This document shows positions 36,715-44,217 of a stretch of 64,000 nucleotides of DNA, piece by piece. Source of the stretch: Planctomycetota bacterium (lineage in GTDB: Bacteria > Planctomycetota > Planctomycetia > Planctomycetales > Planctomycetaceae); the NCBI GenBank assembly GCA_016872645.1, contig VGZH01000007.1:25626-89625 (forward strand), given 5' to 3'. Below the pieces are notes generated by a model that saw only the letters and a program-made list of their open reading frames with translations, made no database searches and was not told where the DNA came from. The translations under genes were made by a program, and so were the position numbers. How positions within the stretch are numbered: the stretch's first letter is position 1; every line of letters begins with the position of its first letter.

Positions 36715-37770
36715 ATGATGCTGACGACGAATGAGTTGAGAGTTCGGATTGCGTCTGTGCCGCGAACGCCGCTGGCTCACTTGCCGACGCCGCTGGAATT
36801 GTTACCGCGGTTCAGCCAGGCCGTTTGCCCGAATGGACCGCGTGTGTGGATCAAACGCGATGATTGCACAGGCCTGCTGTTCGGTGGGAACAAAGCGAGG
36901 CACAACGAGTTTCTGATCGCTGATGCGCTGGCCAAGGGGGCCGACTTGGTCGTCTGGGGTGCGGGAGTCCAGAGCAACAATTGCCGTCAGACGGCCGCCG
37001 CCTGTGCAAAGGTCGGTCTCGATATCCATTTGGTTCTGGGTCGCGGCAAGCCGGCCCATGGGCCGGATGTTGTGCAAGGAAATTTGTTGCTCGACCAGAT
37101 CGTCGGCGCGAGTGTCGAGATCGTCGAAGAAGCGGTCGGTCCGGCACTGGATCGAAAGATCTCTGAGACGGCCGATAAGTTCCGAGCGAAAGGCCGCAAG
37201 GTCTACGTCTGGGATCGGCCAATTGTGTTGCCGCTCGCAGCGCTCAGCTACACGCTGTGCGTGGCAGAAATTGTTGAGCAATCAACCGCCAGTGGTTTTG
37301 AACCGGCGGCGATTTACGTTTCTTCGTCCGGGTCGACCGGGGCCGGCGTGGCGCTCGGGGCGAAAGCGTTGGGCCTGCCTTATCCCGTGAAGAGCATCGC
37401 TCCGATGATCTGGCCGTGGGACAGCCAGCAAGAGTTGTCAGCGACAGCGAATCGTGCTGCGGAGTTGGTCGGCATCGAAACTCGACTGACACCCGACGAC
37501 ATACTCTTCATCGGCGAGTACCTCGGTCCTGGCTATGGCCAGCCTTCGGATGCGGGGGTCGAGGCGATGACATTGCTCGCGCGGACCGAAGGGCTCTTGG
37601 TCGAACACGTTTACACGGCAAAGGCTCTTTCGGGGCTGATCGACCACATTCGCGCCGGCCAATTTCGAGCGGATCAGGACATCGTTTTTGTCCACACGGG
37701 CGGCACCCCAGCGATCTTCGCAGAGGCGGACATGCTGGCGGCGCGGATTCCTCGGCGCGAATTGAGCTGA
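36715..37770 (+). CDS. D-cysteine desulfhydrase / ACC-deaminase family PLP enzyme
   Basis: The 351-residue fold-type II PLP enzyme has PLELLPRFS, VWIKRDDCTGLLFGGNKARH (Schiff-base Lys60), GAGVQSNNCRQTAA (substrate Ser/Asn) and a PLP-phosphate loop in SSSGSTGAGVALG. This set matches D-cysteine desulfhydrases and 1-aminocyclopropane-1-carboxylate deaminases; the two cannot be separated here with certainty. I chose ATG 36715, with GGAG 6 bases upstream, over the GTG at 36691. Confidence 0.9.
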   Translation: MMLTTNELRVRIASVPRTPLAHLPTPLELLPRFSQAVCPNGPRVWIKRDDCTGLLFGGNKARHNEFLIADALAKGADLVVWGAGVQSNNCRQTAAACAKVGLDIHLVLGRGKPAHGPDVVQGNLLLDQIVGASVEIVEEAVGPALDRKISETADKFRAKGRKVYVWDRPIVLPLAALSYTLCVAEIVEQSTASGFEPAAIYVSSSGSTGAGVALGAKALGLPYPVKSIAPMIWPWDSQQELSATANRAAELVGIETRLTPDDILFIGEYLGPGYGQPSDAGVEAMTLLARTEGLLVEHVYTAKALSGLIDHIRAGQFRADQDIVFVHTGGTPAIFAEADMLAARIPRRELS

Positions 37771-37803
37771 GCGAGAATCAGCAGCTTGGAGTCCTGGACC
37801 ACA

Positions 37804-38157
37804 TTACTTCTGAGTGTCAGCCAGCTTTTTGGCGAGCGGTTTCCAGTCCACTTGCGGCGCGTCGGCCCAGAGGTGTTCGAGGTCGTAAAGTTCGCGGCCC
37901 TCGGGCGAGAAAACGTGCAGGACGATGTCGCCGTAGTCTTGCAAAATCCAAGTTTCGGAATTGCGACCTTCGACGCCAACCCGTGGACGACTGCCTCGTT
38001 TCTTCATCAACTGCTCGACCTCCTCGGCGATGGCACGCATCTGGCGTCCGCTGGTCGCAGTCGTGATCACAAAGAAATCCACGATGGGCGTGACCTGAGT
38101 CATATCGAGGACGAGGGAGTCTTTGCCCTTGAGGTCGGTGCAGGCTTGCGCGGCCAA
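37804..38157 (-). CDS. rsfS: Ribosomal silencing factor RsfS
   Basis: The 117 residues from TTG 38157 cover the conserved RsfS core: LKGKDSLVLDMTQVTPIVDF, FFVITTATSGRQMRAIAEEV, WILQDYGDIVLHVFSPEGRE and YDLEHLWADAP. RsfS binds uL14 on the 50S subunit and blocks subunit joining in starvation. The frame stays open upstream to 38258, with family-like helix ASRELASLAAQACTDLKGKD, yet no ATG or GTG lies there; an unusual start (ATC near 38235 after CGGAG) is possible. A stand-alone gene, not in the usual nadD/rsfS/rlmH group. Confidence 0.88.
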   Translation of the reverse strand: MAAQACTDLKGKDSLVLDMTQVTPIVDFFVITTATSGRQMRAIAEEVEQLMKKRGSRPRVGVEGRNSETWILQDYGDIVLHVFSPEGRELYDLEHLWADAPQVDWKPLAKKLADTQK

Positions 38158-38379
38158 GCTGGCGAGTTCGCGGCTGGCTTGCTGACGCTCGGCAATAGCG
38201 GGTTCGCTAGGTTTGGAACGAACGGAGGTGGCGATGGGATCACTCCGAGTCTTCGTGGTTCAAAAAAGATTCAAAAACGAACCCGGCCAACATCACTCGC
38301 GAAGCGAATACTTCGACGGGCGAGATTGGCCGAGGATATGCTCTCGGTTCAACAACCGAGCTGCAAGTAGACCGCCGGA

Positions 38380-39714
38380 TTATGAAGAACCGTATTTGCG
38401 ACTAAAGTCCTGTTGAAGATTCGGTACGCGGTTGAGTTCCTTTTCCCACAGATCTTTGAGCGGGAACACTTCGGGCTGGACCTGATTCTTCAATTGATAA
38501 ATCTTCTGCCAAAGCATGATGCCCCAGAGTCCCTCTTCCATCGTGGAGTCATCGCTGCCAAGTTCTTTGTAGGCCTCCAGCATGATTTTGAAACGACCGA
38601 GGCCCGACTCCAAAACTTCTTGCGCGGCGTCAATGTCGCCCTTTTTGAAAAGCTCTTCACCCTCAAAAAGATCGCTATGCACACGAGTGGTGTTCAGCTG
38701 CTTTTCCGAGTGCGCCTTCGTCCTCCAAAATCGATAGTTGCTTACGTTTTGATACAAATCGATTTCGCGTTCCACATGACTTCGGTCCTTGCCGGACGCC
38801 GAGACAATCTGTTCCATCGCGGATTCTGAGGCGGGAGCTTCCATGAAGATCTCGCAATCGCCGGTTTGAAACCGCATCTGACCGAACACGTCGACCCAGT
38901 CGTGGTAGGCATCATCCCACGCCTTCCGAGTGGTTTCGTCAAATTGACCTTCGCGCTGCAATGCTTCCGCATAGTCCAGCTGTGAACGAGCCGGGTACGA
39001 GCGGAACAGACAGTCCATCATGATGTGTTGCTCGTGATGCTCTTCCTTTTCGTTGGCTTTCAAAAACCAGTCCTTCGCGGCCAGATAATTGTCCTTCCGA
39101 TCGGGATTAATTTCGCTGTCTGGTCCGCCGTCGTAGCGTTCCTTGTCGGGATCCTCTTTGAAGAATTTGCGGAACTGCTTCCATTCGTCGGAGCGGCCAA
39201 TCTTCTTACCCAGTGTGTTGCCGGTGTCCCAGTAGACTTCCGGATCCAGACGATTGCGCTCTGCACCTTGCATCAGGAACTTCGCACCCTCCTTCACCCA
39301 GAAGTAACGATCCTCGACGGCGTCCCATTCCGCCGACACGTTGTAGGCCAAGTTCCAACCGAGATAGCGCCACACCTGAATGTAGTGCGGCTGCAACAGG
39401 ATGACCGACTCGGTCGTGGCTCGCATCTGCGCCCACTGCTTTTGATCTCTCTGCGTGTCAAGTTGCATTCGCAACAGGTTCACGGCGACACCGCGCATCC
39501 CCAGCAAGACCAAATTCATGGTGGCACTCGTGGGATCAACCTTTCCCAGGGTGCTTTCCCCCAAGTCGTTTTCCTGCCGCAATTTTGCGAGCATCCCGCC
39601 GGAGTCGGCTTCGTCGGTCGCCGGCATTCCTAACACAATGATGGGCAGCATCAACACGACCATGCCGACCAGATACGCCAGTTTGCGCTGCTGCGCGGTG
39701 AGTTGTTCAATCAT
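38380..39714 (-). CDS. Membrane-anchored protein with TPR-like helices, ABC operon partner
   Basis: Product of 444 residues. One N-terminal membrane segment (LAYLVGMVVLMLPIIVLG) is followed by helical, aromatic-rich TPR-like units (YIQVWRYLGWNLAYNVSAEW, NRLDPEVYWDTGNTLGKKIG). I do not recognise a named family. Its ATG overlaps the stop of the ABC permease gene by 4 bases (ATGA-type), so it belongs to the transporter operon, and it may be an accessory or assembly subunit of that complex. Confidence 0.75.
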   Translation of the reverse strand: MIEQLTAQQRKLAYLVGMVVLMLPIIVLGMPATDEADSGGMLAKLRQENDLGESTLGKVDPTSATMNLVLLGMRGVAVNLLRMQLDTQRDQKQWAQMRATTESVILLQPHYIQVWRYLGWNLAYNVSAEWDAVEDRYFWVKEGAKFLMQGAERNRLDPEVYWDTGNTLGKKIGRSDEWKQFRKFFKEDPDKERYDGGPDSEINPDRKDNYLAAKDWFLKANEKEEHHEQHIMMDCLFRSYPARSQLDYAEALQREGQFDETTRKAWDDAYHDWVDVFGQMRFQTGDCEIFMEAPASESAMEQIVSASGKDRSHVEREIDLYQNVSNYRFWRTKAHSEKQLNTTRVHSDLFEGEELFKKGDIDAAQEVLESGLGRFKIMLEAYKELGSDDSTMEEGLWGIMLWQKIYQLKNQVQPEVFPLKDLWEKELNRVPNLQQDFSRKYGSS

Positions 39715-41306
39715 TTTGCTTCCAACTCTCTCAACGTCAGGCTGTAGTAGCCAATCAACAACGAAGGAACCAAGTACCCAATCGTGATGGCCAAGCTGCG
39801 GAAAATCGCCACGTTCCAGGGGACATCAAATCCATTCGCGACATAAGGTGACATGACGAACGAACTGAGATCTGGGATCAAATGCTGCATCAGCCACAAG
39901 CCACCGAGCATGAAGTTGTCGATGGATTGCATAATCTTGATGCCAATATTGTCGGGCAGCTCCAACGTGTCGTTCATATGAGTGACCAGACGATACCAAG
40001 ATTCGATCGGTCCGCCTCCCTTTTGCACCCCGGTAATTAACTTGATCATGAACTCACGGAAGCCTTGTCCAATGATCAGCAGGCTAAAGGTCAGCAGCGT
40101 GGCCACTGGGCCTTTGACGAAAGTGCTCGAAGTCACTCCGGTGCTGACAATGAAAACTGTCAGCAGCCAAATCCCGAGTACAGCCTTGAAATATCCAACC
40201 GCGAATGGCCGATCGGGAAGCCGGATGAAAAAGTCCGGGCGAGCCATTCCGAGATACTGCCCGGCGTCGAGACACTGCACTTCGATCGTCAGAGAATTCT
40301 GATCGACGACATCGTCGAACAAGTCGACCGTGCGTTTATCCATTCGTGTTTCGTCGTAAAATGAGAGTTTCCGTTCAAGGTAATGCTCGTTGAGATTGAA
40401 CTCTTTGATTTCAAACGAATCCAACGGGACACGCAAATCTTTGGTGGAATTCACGAGCACATACCGCACCAGCACTGACTGTCCCATCCGGCCCTTGTGC
40501 GTACGAAAAGCCTCAAATCGGGATTCCAGTTTGATTCGGTCAACGGGAGCGTCTATTGGAAACTTGTACGCGGCCGATGCCTTCGTACCACCCTCGATGT
40601 AGCTGCGAAATTCCCAAATGTCCCCCGTGTTAATTCCTTTGTCCGTCGCGTTTCCTTCGCGGTCAAGAAATTGCAATGTGCCGTACACGGGAACTCGGCA
40701 AATCAAACTGGCATTGTTGGGAACTTGCCGCAGAATCCACACGTACCCGATCGCTCCCATCATCGCGACGATCCCGGCCGCGATCGATGCAAAACCCAGG
40801 ATCCGCCCCATCACAATTTCGTTTCGACGAACTGGCTTCGTCACGACCGTGTGAATCGAGCGAACTCGGATGTCTTCGGGAAGTCCCCAGCAAGACAGCA
40901 GCAGTAGCACAGGAATCGTCAACCAAGAGACTGTGGTCAGGGCGAAACTGACCGCATTCTTCACCTGCAGATCAGCGCGCAATTCAGAATCGAGGAACCA
41001 TCCGGCGAACATCATGAGAAATGCAAACACCACAAACACCAACAAGGCCTTGCGGCGCACGGCTTCCATGATCGTCAGCCAGGCAATCGCCCAAATGCGC
41101 TTCGGCGAAGAATTCACAAAGTCGTGCAATCCTTGTCGCACTCGGCTCATCACCGCCACTGGCCCTGATACTCCGTAGATTCCCAGTGCAATCAGAATCG
41201 TGGCAGCGAAGATCGCGCCAGTGAAACTGCCAAACACCAGCAACCAGTGCATGAGGCCGTTTTCAACATTGCTGAACGGGAGAAATGGCTTAGCGTCAAA
41301 ATTCAT
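39711..41306 (-). CDS. ABC-2-type transporter permease
   Basis: Product of 531 residues. Membrane helices lie near the N-terminus (WLLVFGSFTGAIFAATILIA and LLVFVVFAFLMMFAGWFL), with SWLTIPVLLLLSCWGLPEDI, ASIAAGIVAMMGAIGYVWIL and a C-terminal group (IWLLTVFIVSTGVTSS, then ITIGYLVPSLLIGYYSLTL). A soluble domain of about 180 residues lies between helix groups and is probably extracytoplasmic. The KPVRRNEIVMGRILG segment is typical of ABC-2 coupling regions. It follows the ATPase gene by 83 bases. Confidence 0.85.
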   Translation of the reverse strand: MNFDAKPFLPFSNVENGLMHWLLVFGSFTGAIFAATILIALGIYGVSGPVAVMSRVRQGLHDFVNSSPKRIWAIAWLTIMEAVRRKALLVFVVFAFLMMFAGWFLDSELRADLQVKNAVSFALTTVSWLTIPVLLLLSCWGLPEDIRVRSIHTVVTKPVRRNEIVMGRILGFASIAAGIVAMMGAIGYVWILRQVPNNASLICRVPVYGTLQFLDREGNATDKGINTGDIWEFRSYIEGGTKASAAYKFPIDAPVDRIKLESRFEAFRTHKGRMGQSVLVRYVLVNSTKDLRVPLDSFEIKEFNLNEHYLERKLSFYDETRMDKRTVDLFDDVVDQNSLTIEVQCLDAGQYLGMARPDFFIRLPDRPFAVGYFKAVLGIWLLTVFIVSTGVTSSTFVKGPVATLLTFSLLIIGQGFREFMIKLITGVQKGGGPIESWYRLVTHMNDTLELPDNIGIKIMQSIDNFMLGGLWLMQHLIPDLSSFVMSPYVANGFDVPWNVAIFRSLAITIGYLVPSLLIGYYSLTLRELEAK

Positions 41307-41389
41307 GGTCGCTGCTCAGAATTCCAGAGTGCTTGAAACAATCAATCACCACGCCGCGCGGGTAGGCGAACACGCCGCGAACACCAAAA

Positions 41390-42286
41390 TCACGACTTTT
41401 CGGACGCCGCGGGAACAAACCGTTGACCGGGACGCTCTTGGCTCTTCTGGACGGTTTTGAGAAACAAGTCTTCGAGGCTGTTCGTCGGATGTCCGTGCCG
41501 CAGAAGTTTCGCGTTGTGCTTGGCCAGTACCGCTTCGACGTCCGCAACCGCTTCGGCGCTGAGTTTGGAAGTCAGCAGCTCGGTCTCGTGTTGCTCTTTG
41601 AGCAAGTCGTCGACGCGGCCGAGTTCTTTCAACTCACCGGCATACAAAATGGCGATTCGATCGCAGACATCTTGCACGTCAGCCAGCAGGTGGCTGCACA
41701 TCACAACCGTCTTGCCTTCGTTTCTCAGCTTGACGATCAAGTCCTTCATATCGCGTGAGCCCAGCGGGTCGAGACCGCTGGTGGGCTCGTCTAACAGAAT
41801 CAGGTCCGGATTGTTGATCAGCGCCTGGGCCAAGCCAATTCGGCGAGTCATGCCCTTCGAGTATTCCTTCAACTGCCGTTTGCGGGCGTTCTGCAAACCA
41901 ACCAGTTCCAGGAGCTGATTCGACCGCTCTTTTCGCTGCTGCGGCGACATGTCGAACAGGCGGCCGTAGAAGTCGAGCGTTTCCTCGGCGTTGAGAAACC
42001 GGTAGAGATACGATTCTTCCGGCAGGTATCCGATCCACTCGTTCTTGCTGACGTCGGATGCCGGTTTGCCGAGAACGGTGATTTCCCCCTCGGTGGGAAA
42101 CAACAGGCCCAGCAACAACTTCATGGTGGTCGTTTTTCCGGAGCCGTTCGGACCGAGCAGTCCGAAAACTTCCCCCTTTTTGACATCCAAGCTGAGCGAA
42201 TTCAGGGCGCGAACTTTTTTCCGTCCCCAAAAGTCGCGATAAATCTTCGTCAGGTTCTTAATTTGAATGACCGACTGTGTCTCCAT
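41390..42286 (-). CDS. ABC transporter ATP-binding subunit
   Basis: The 298-residue ATPase has Walker A GPNGSGKT (45-52), the signature [15 protein letters not shown], Walker [15 protein letters not shown] and an H-loop (VVMCSHLL). Subfamily features are those of ABC-2 export ATPases, such as CcmA-like drug, polysaccharide or gliding transporters. A C-terminal extension of about 70 residues carries the regulatory part. ATG 42286 has AAGGTG 8 bases upstream. First gene of the three-gene operon 42286-38380. Confidence 0.93.
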   Translation of the reverse strand: METQSVIQIKNLTKIYRDFWGRKKVRALNSLSLDVKKGEVFGLLGPNGSGKTTTMKLLLGLLFPTEGEITVLGKPASDVSKNEWIGYLPEESYLYRFLNAEETLDFYGRLFDMSPQQRKERSNQLLELVGLQNARKRQLKEYSKGMTRRIGLAQALINNPDLILLDEPTSGLDPLGSRDMKDLIVKLRNEGKTVVMCSHLLADVQDVCDRIAILYAGELKELGRVDDLLKEQHETELLTSKLSAEAVADVEAVLAKHNAKLLRHGHPTNSLEDLFLKTVQKSQERPGQRFVPAASEKS

Positions 42287-42609
42287 CGACCCGCACCTTG
42301 AAAATGAACGACGAAAGAATAACTGAAAGACAACGCTGAGTTTGCAAACAACAAAGCCAGCCAACGATCATGAGAATTGTGCCGCGAGTACGTACTCTGT
42401 GACCGCTGTTGTTGGGCAGTTCTTGAGTTGCGTCTCAAAAACCCCTTCCGTGGCTCGCAGGACAGAGGACTCTAAGGCCGCTCCGCAAGCGTTGCAAGTT
42501 TCTGCGCGGTCGCCGGTAACGTCTGTCAACGTCTCCGCAGTTCGGATCGCGGTTTTGACTGTATTACTTGGGCGCACGCCAAAGTGCTCGCCCGCTGACG
42601 AGGTTGACC
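42287..42609. other. Divergent upstream region of the ABC operon and the isomerase gene
   Basis: About 323 bases without a gene. It must hold promoters in both directions. I see no strong hairpin or repeat and no convincing operator. Confidence 0.45.
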
Positions 42610-43440
42610 ATGAAATTCGCCATCTGCCAGGAACTGTTCGAGAATTGGGATTGGGAACGCCAATGCGCCTTCTCTGCCGAGTTGGGTTACACCGGCCTCG
42701 AACTGGCTCCGTTTACCCTGGCCCCGCGGATTACGGAGGTCCCCGTCGAGCAACGCCGCTTGATGCGTGCGACCGCCGAGCGGCACGGGGTGCAGATCAT
42801 CGGCTTGCATTGGTTGTTGGCAAAGACGGAGGGCTTCCACCTCACGACCGCAAACTCCAGCGTCAGACGTGCGACGTCGGACTATCTTGTCGAACTCGGA
42901 AATGCCTGCGCGGACTTCGGTGGGAACCTGATGGTGTTCGGATCACCGCAGCAGCGCAACCTCGAAGACGGAGTCTCGCTCGATCAGGCATTTGAAAATG
43001 CGGCGGATGTCTTGCGAGCTTGCATGCCTGCGATTGGCGATCGAGGAGTTCGTATTTGCCTCGAACCGCTGACACCCAAGGAGACCAACTTCCTCAATAC
43101 GTGCGCTGATGCGATGCGGTTGATTGAGATGGTCAACTCGCCAAACCTCGTGTTGCATCAAGATGTGAAAGCGATGATCGGAGGTGAGTCAGAGCCGATC
43201 GAGACCATCATCGAACGCTTCGCGCCGCACGTCGGACACTTTCACGTCAACGACGTGAACTTACTCGGCCCCGGAATGGGACCAACCAATTATGCCCCAA
43301 TTTTCCGGGCTTTACTGCGAACAAACTACTCCGGATGGGTCTCTGTGGAAGTCTTTGACTATCGACCCGGTGCCGAAAAGATCGCGCGAGACAGCATTCA
43401 TTACATGCGTAGCGTGCTGAGTCAGTTGTCGAAGTCTTGA
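42610..43440 (+). CDS. Sugar phosphate isomerase/epimerase family TIM-barrel protein
   Basis: Product of 276 residues of the xylose-isomerase-like AP endonuclease-2 fold: KFAICQELFENWDWERQCAF, LGYTGLELAPFTLAP, GVRICLEPLTPKETNFLNT (metal Glu), NLVLHQDVKAM, HVGHFHVNDVNLLGPG and SGWVSVEVFDYRPGA (last metal Glu). It is probably a cytosolic sugar epimerase or isomerase, substrate unknown. ATG 42610 gives the family start; only a weak AGGT lies upstream. Confidence 0.9.
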   Translation: MKFAICQELFENWDWERQCAFSAELGYTGLELAPFTLAPRITEVPVEQRRLMRATAERHGVQIIGLHWLLAKTEGFHLTTANSSVRRATSDYLVELGNACADFGGNLMVFGSPQQRNLEDGVSLDQAFENAADVLRACMPAIGDRGVRICLEPLTPKETNFLNTCADAMRLIEMVNSPNLVLHQDVKAMIGGESEPIETIIERFAPHVGHFHVNDVNLLGPGMGPTNYAPIFRALLRTNYSGWVSVEVFDYRPGAEKIARDSIHYMRSVLSQLSKS

Positions 43441-43903
43441 TCGAGAGCGCGATGCGAAGATCACATCACCGAATGTGCGCGTCGAGCAGCAAGATGCTTC
43501 TCAATTCACTTCATCGCGCCTCAATTTTGCATCATCAAGTCGTGCGGTGGACCCGATGGAATTGGAATCGCGCATCCGGCGAGCCCAAAACATCTCGTCA
43601 CAATCTGTACAATTCTGTCAAGAATTGGGTTGCAGGAAATAAGAAAAGACGTAAGGATGATCTGTGTCAAGCGTGAGCAACTTGCAACGGATCGCAGTTG
43701 TCACCCTCACAAATCGAAACGCGAGTCACATCACGCTTCGGTTTCGTGAAATCGGTACGACGAAGATTTGAAGCAAGAGGCTCACCACGACCTATCACGG
43801 TTGGTAGGTCGGACACCAAGGTGTGGTGCTCGTCGTACTCGTCTCAGCCCGGTTAGCCAAGCGAGTCAGACGAACGCCCAATGCCCCTGTAAGGAGTGCT
43901 ACT
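43441..43903. other. Intergenic region upstream of the Lys/Ala peptide gene
   Basis: About 463 bases. There is a small hairpin ACCTATC...GGTAGGT near 43790-43809, followed by TCGGACACCAAGGTGTGGTG. No gene or known RNA is supported; an open frame running from the isomerase stop has no ribosome site. The promoter of the small gene presumably lies here. Confidence 0.5.
43891..43896 (+). promoter_or_regulatory. Shine-Dalgarno of the tiny Lys/Ala peptide gene
   Basis: AAGGAG is placed 7 bases before GTG 43904, a perfect match and near-ideal spacing. It decides the start of the 20-codon frame that follows. Confidence 0.75.
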
Positions 43904-43966
43904 GTGGCAAAGAAGAAAGCTGCTAAGAAAGCTCCCGCGAAGAAGGCTGCTGCGAAGAAGAAGTAA
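43904..43966 (+). CDS. Tiny Lys/Ala-rich peptide (20 residues), histone-tail-like
   Basis: The frame GTG GCA AAG AAG AAA ... AAG TAA encodes MAKKKAAKKAPAKKAAAKKK: ten Lys, eight Ala, one Pro and the initiator Met. It has an optimal AAGGAG site, a clear stop, a UUCG hairpin just after it, and a strong terminator-like stem at 44004-44031. The composition matches the (A)KKA repeats of histone H1-like C-terminal tails and bacterial HC1/HctB-type DNA-binding proteins, but here they stand alone. It may bind nucleic acid as a polycation. It is far below usual gene-calling limits. An intact, expressed product is inferred. Confidence 0.6.
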   Translation: MAKKKAAKKAPAKKAAAKKK

Positions 43967-43974
43967 TTCTTCTC

Positions 43975-43988
43975 GCACCTTCGGGTGC
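43975..43988 (+). other. UUCG tetraloop hairpin
   Basis: GCACC-TTCG-GGTGC gives a 5-bp stem closed by the C(UUCG)G tetraloop, among the most stable RNA loops. It starts 9 bases after the stop of the small peptide gene and may protect or process its mRNA. Confidence 0.55.
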
Positions 43989-44003
43989 TCAGCTACAGCA
44001 AGC

Positions 44004-44037
44004 AAGAAGCGGTCGGAAACGACCGCTTCTTCTATTT
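44004..44037 (+). terminator. Terminator after the Lys/Ala peptide gene
   Basis: AAGAAGCGGTC and GACCGCTTCTT pair over 11 bases around a GGAAAC loop (44004-44014 and 44021-44031), followed by TCTATTT. It is a compact, GC-rich stem with a partial U tract, well placed to end a short transcript covering only the tiny gene. Confidence 0.7.
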
Positions 44038-44217
44038 GGTAGATGGGTTTTTCAGTCCCCGCCACCAAAACTTCCTGACATAAAGCCCGACTTGTTCGGC
44101 AAAAAGCCTTGAGTTCGTCTTTCTTCATTCGTGAAATCCGGCATACTTCATCATCCGCAAATAAACCTTCGCCGTTTCCACGGTCACATGAGGTGACTGT
44201 TTTGGCGAAGGACTTCT

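Noticed and set aside
43437..43676. Possible 79-codon gene after the isomerase gene, rich in Arg/Ser/Asn/Lys
   Set aside because: It begins by overlapping the previous stop without a ribosome site and has no recognisable pattern; kept as non-coding.
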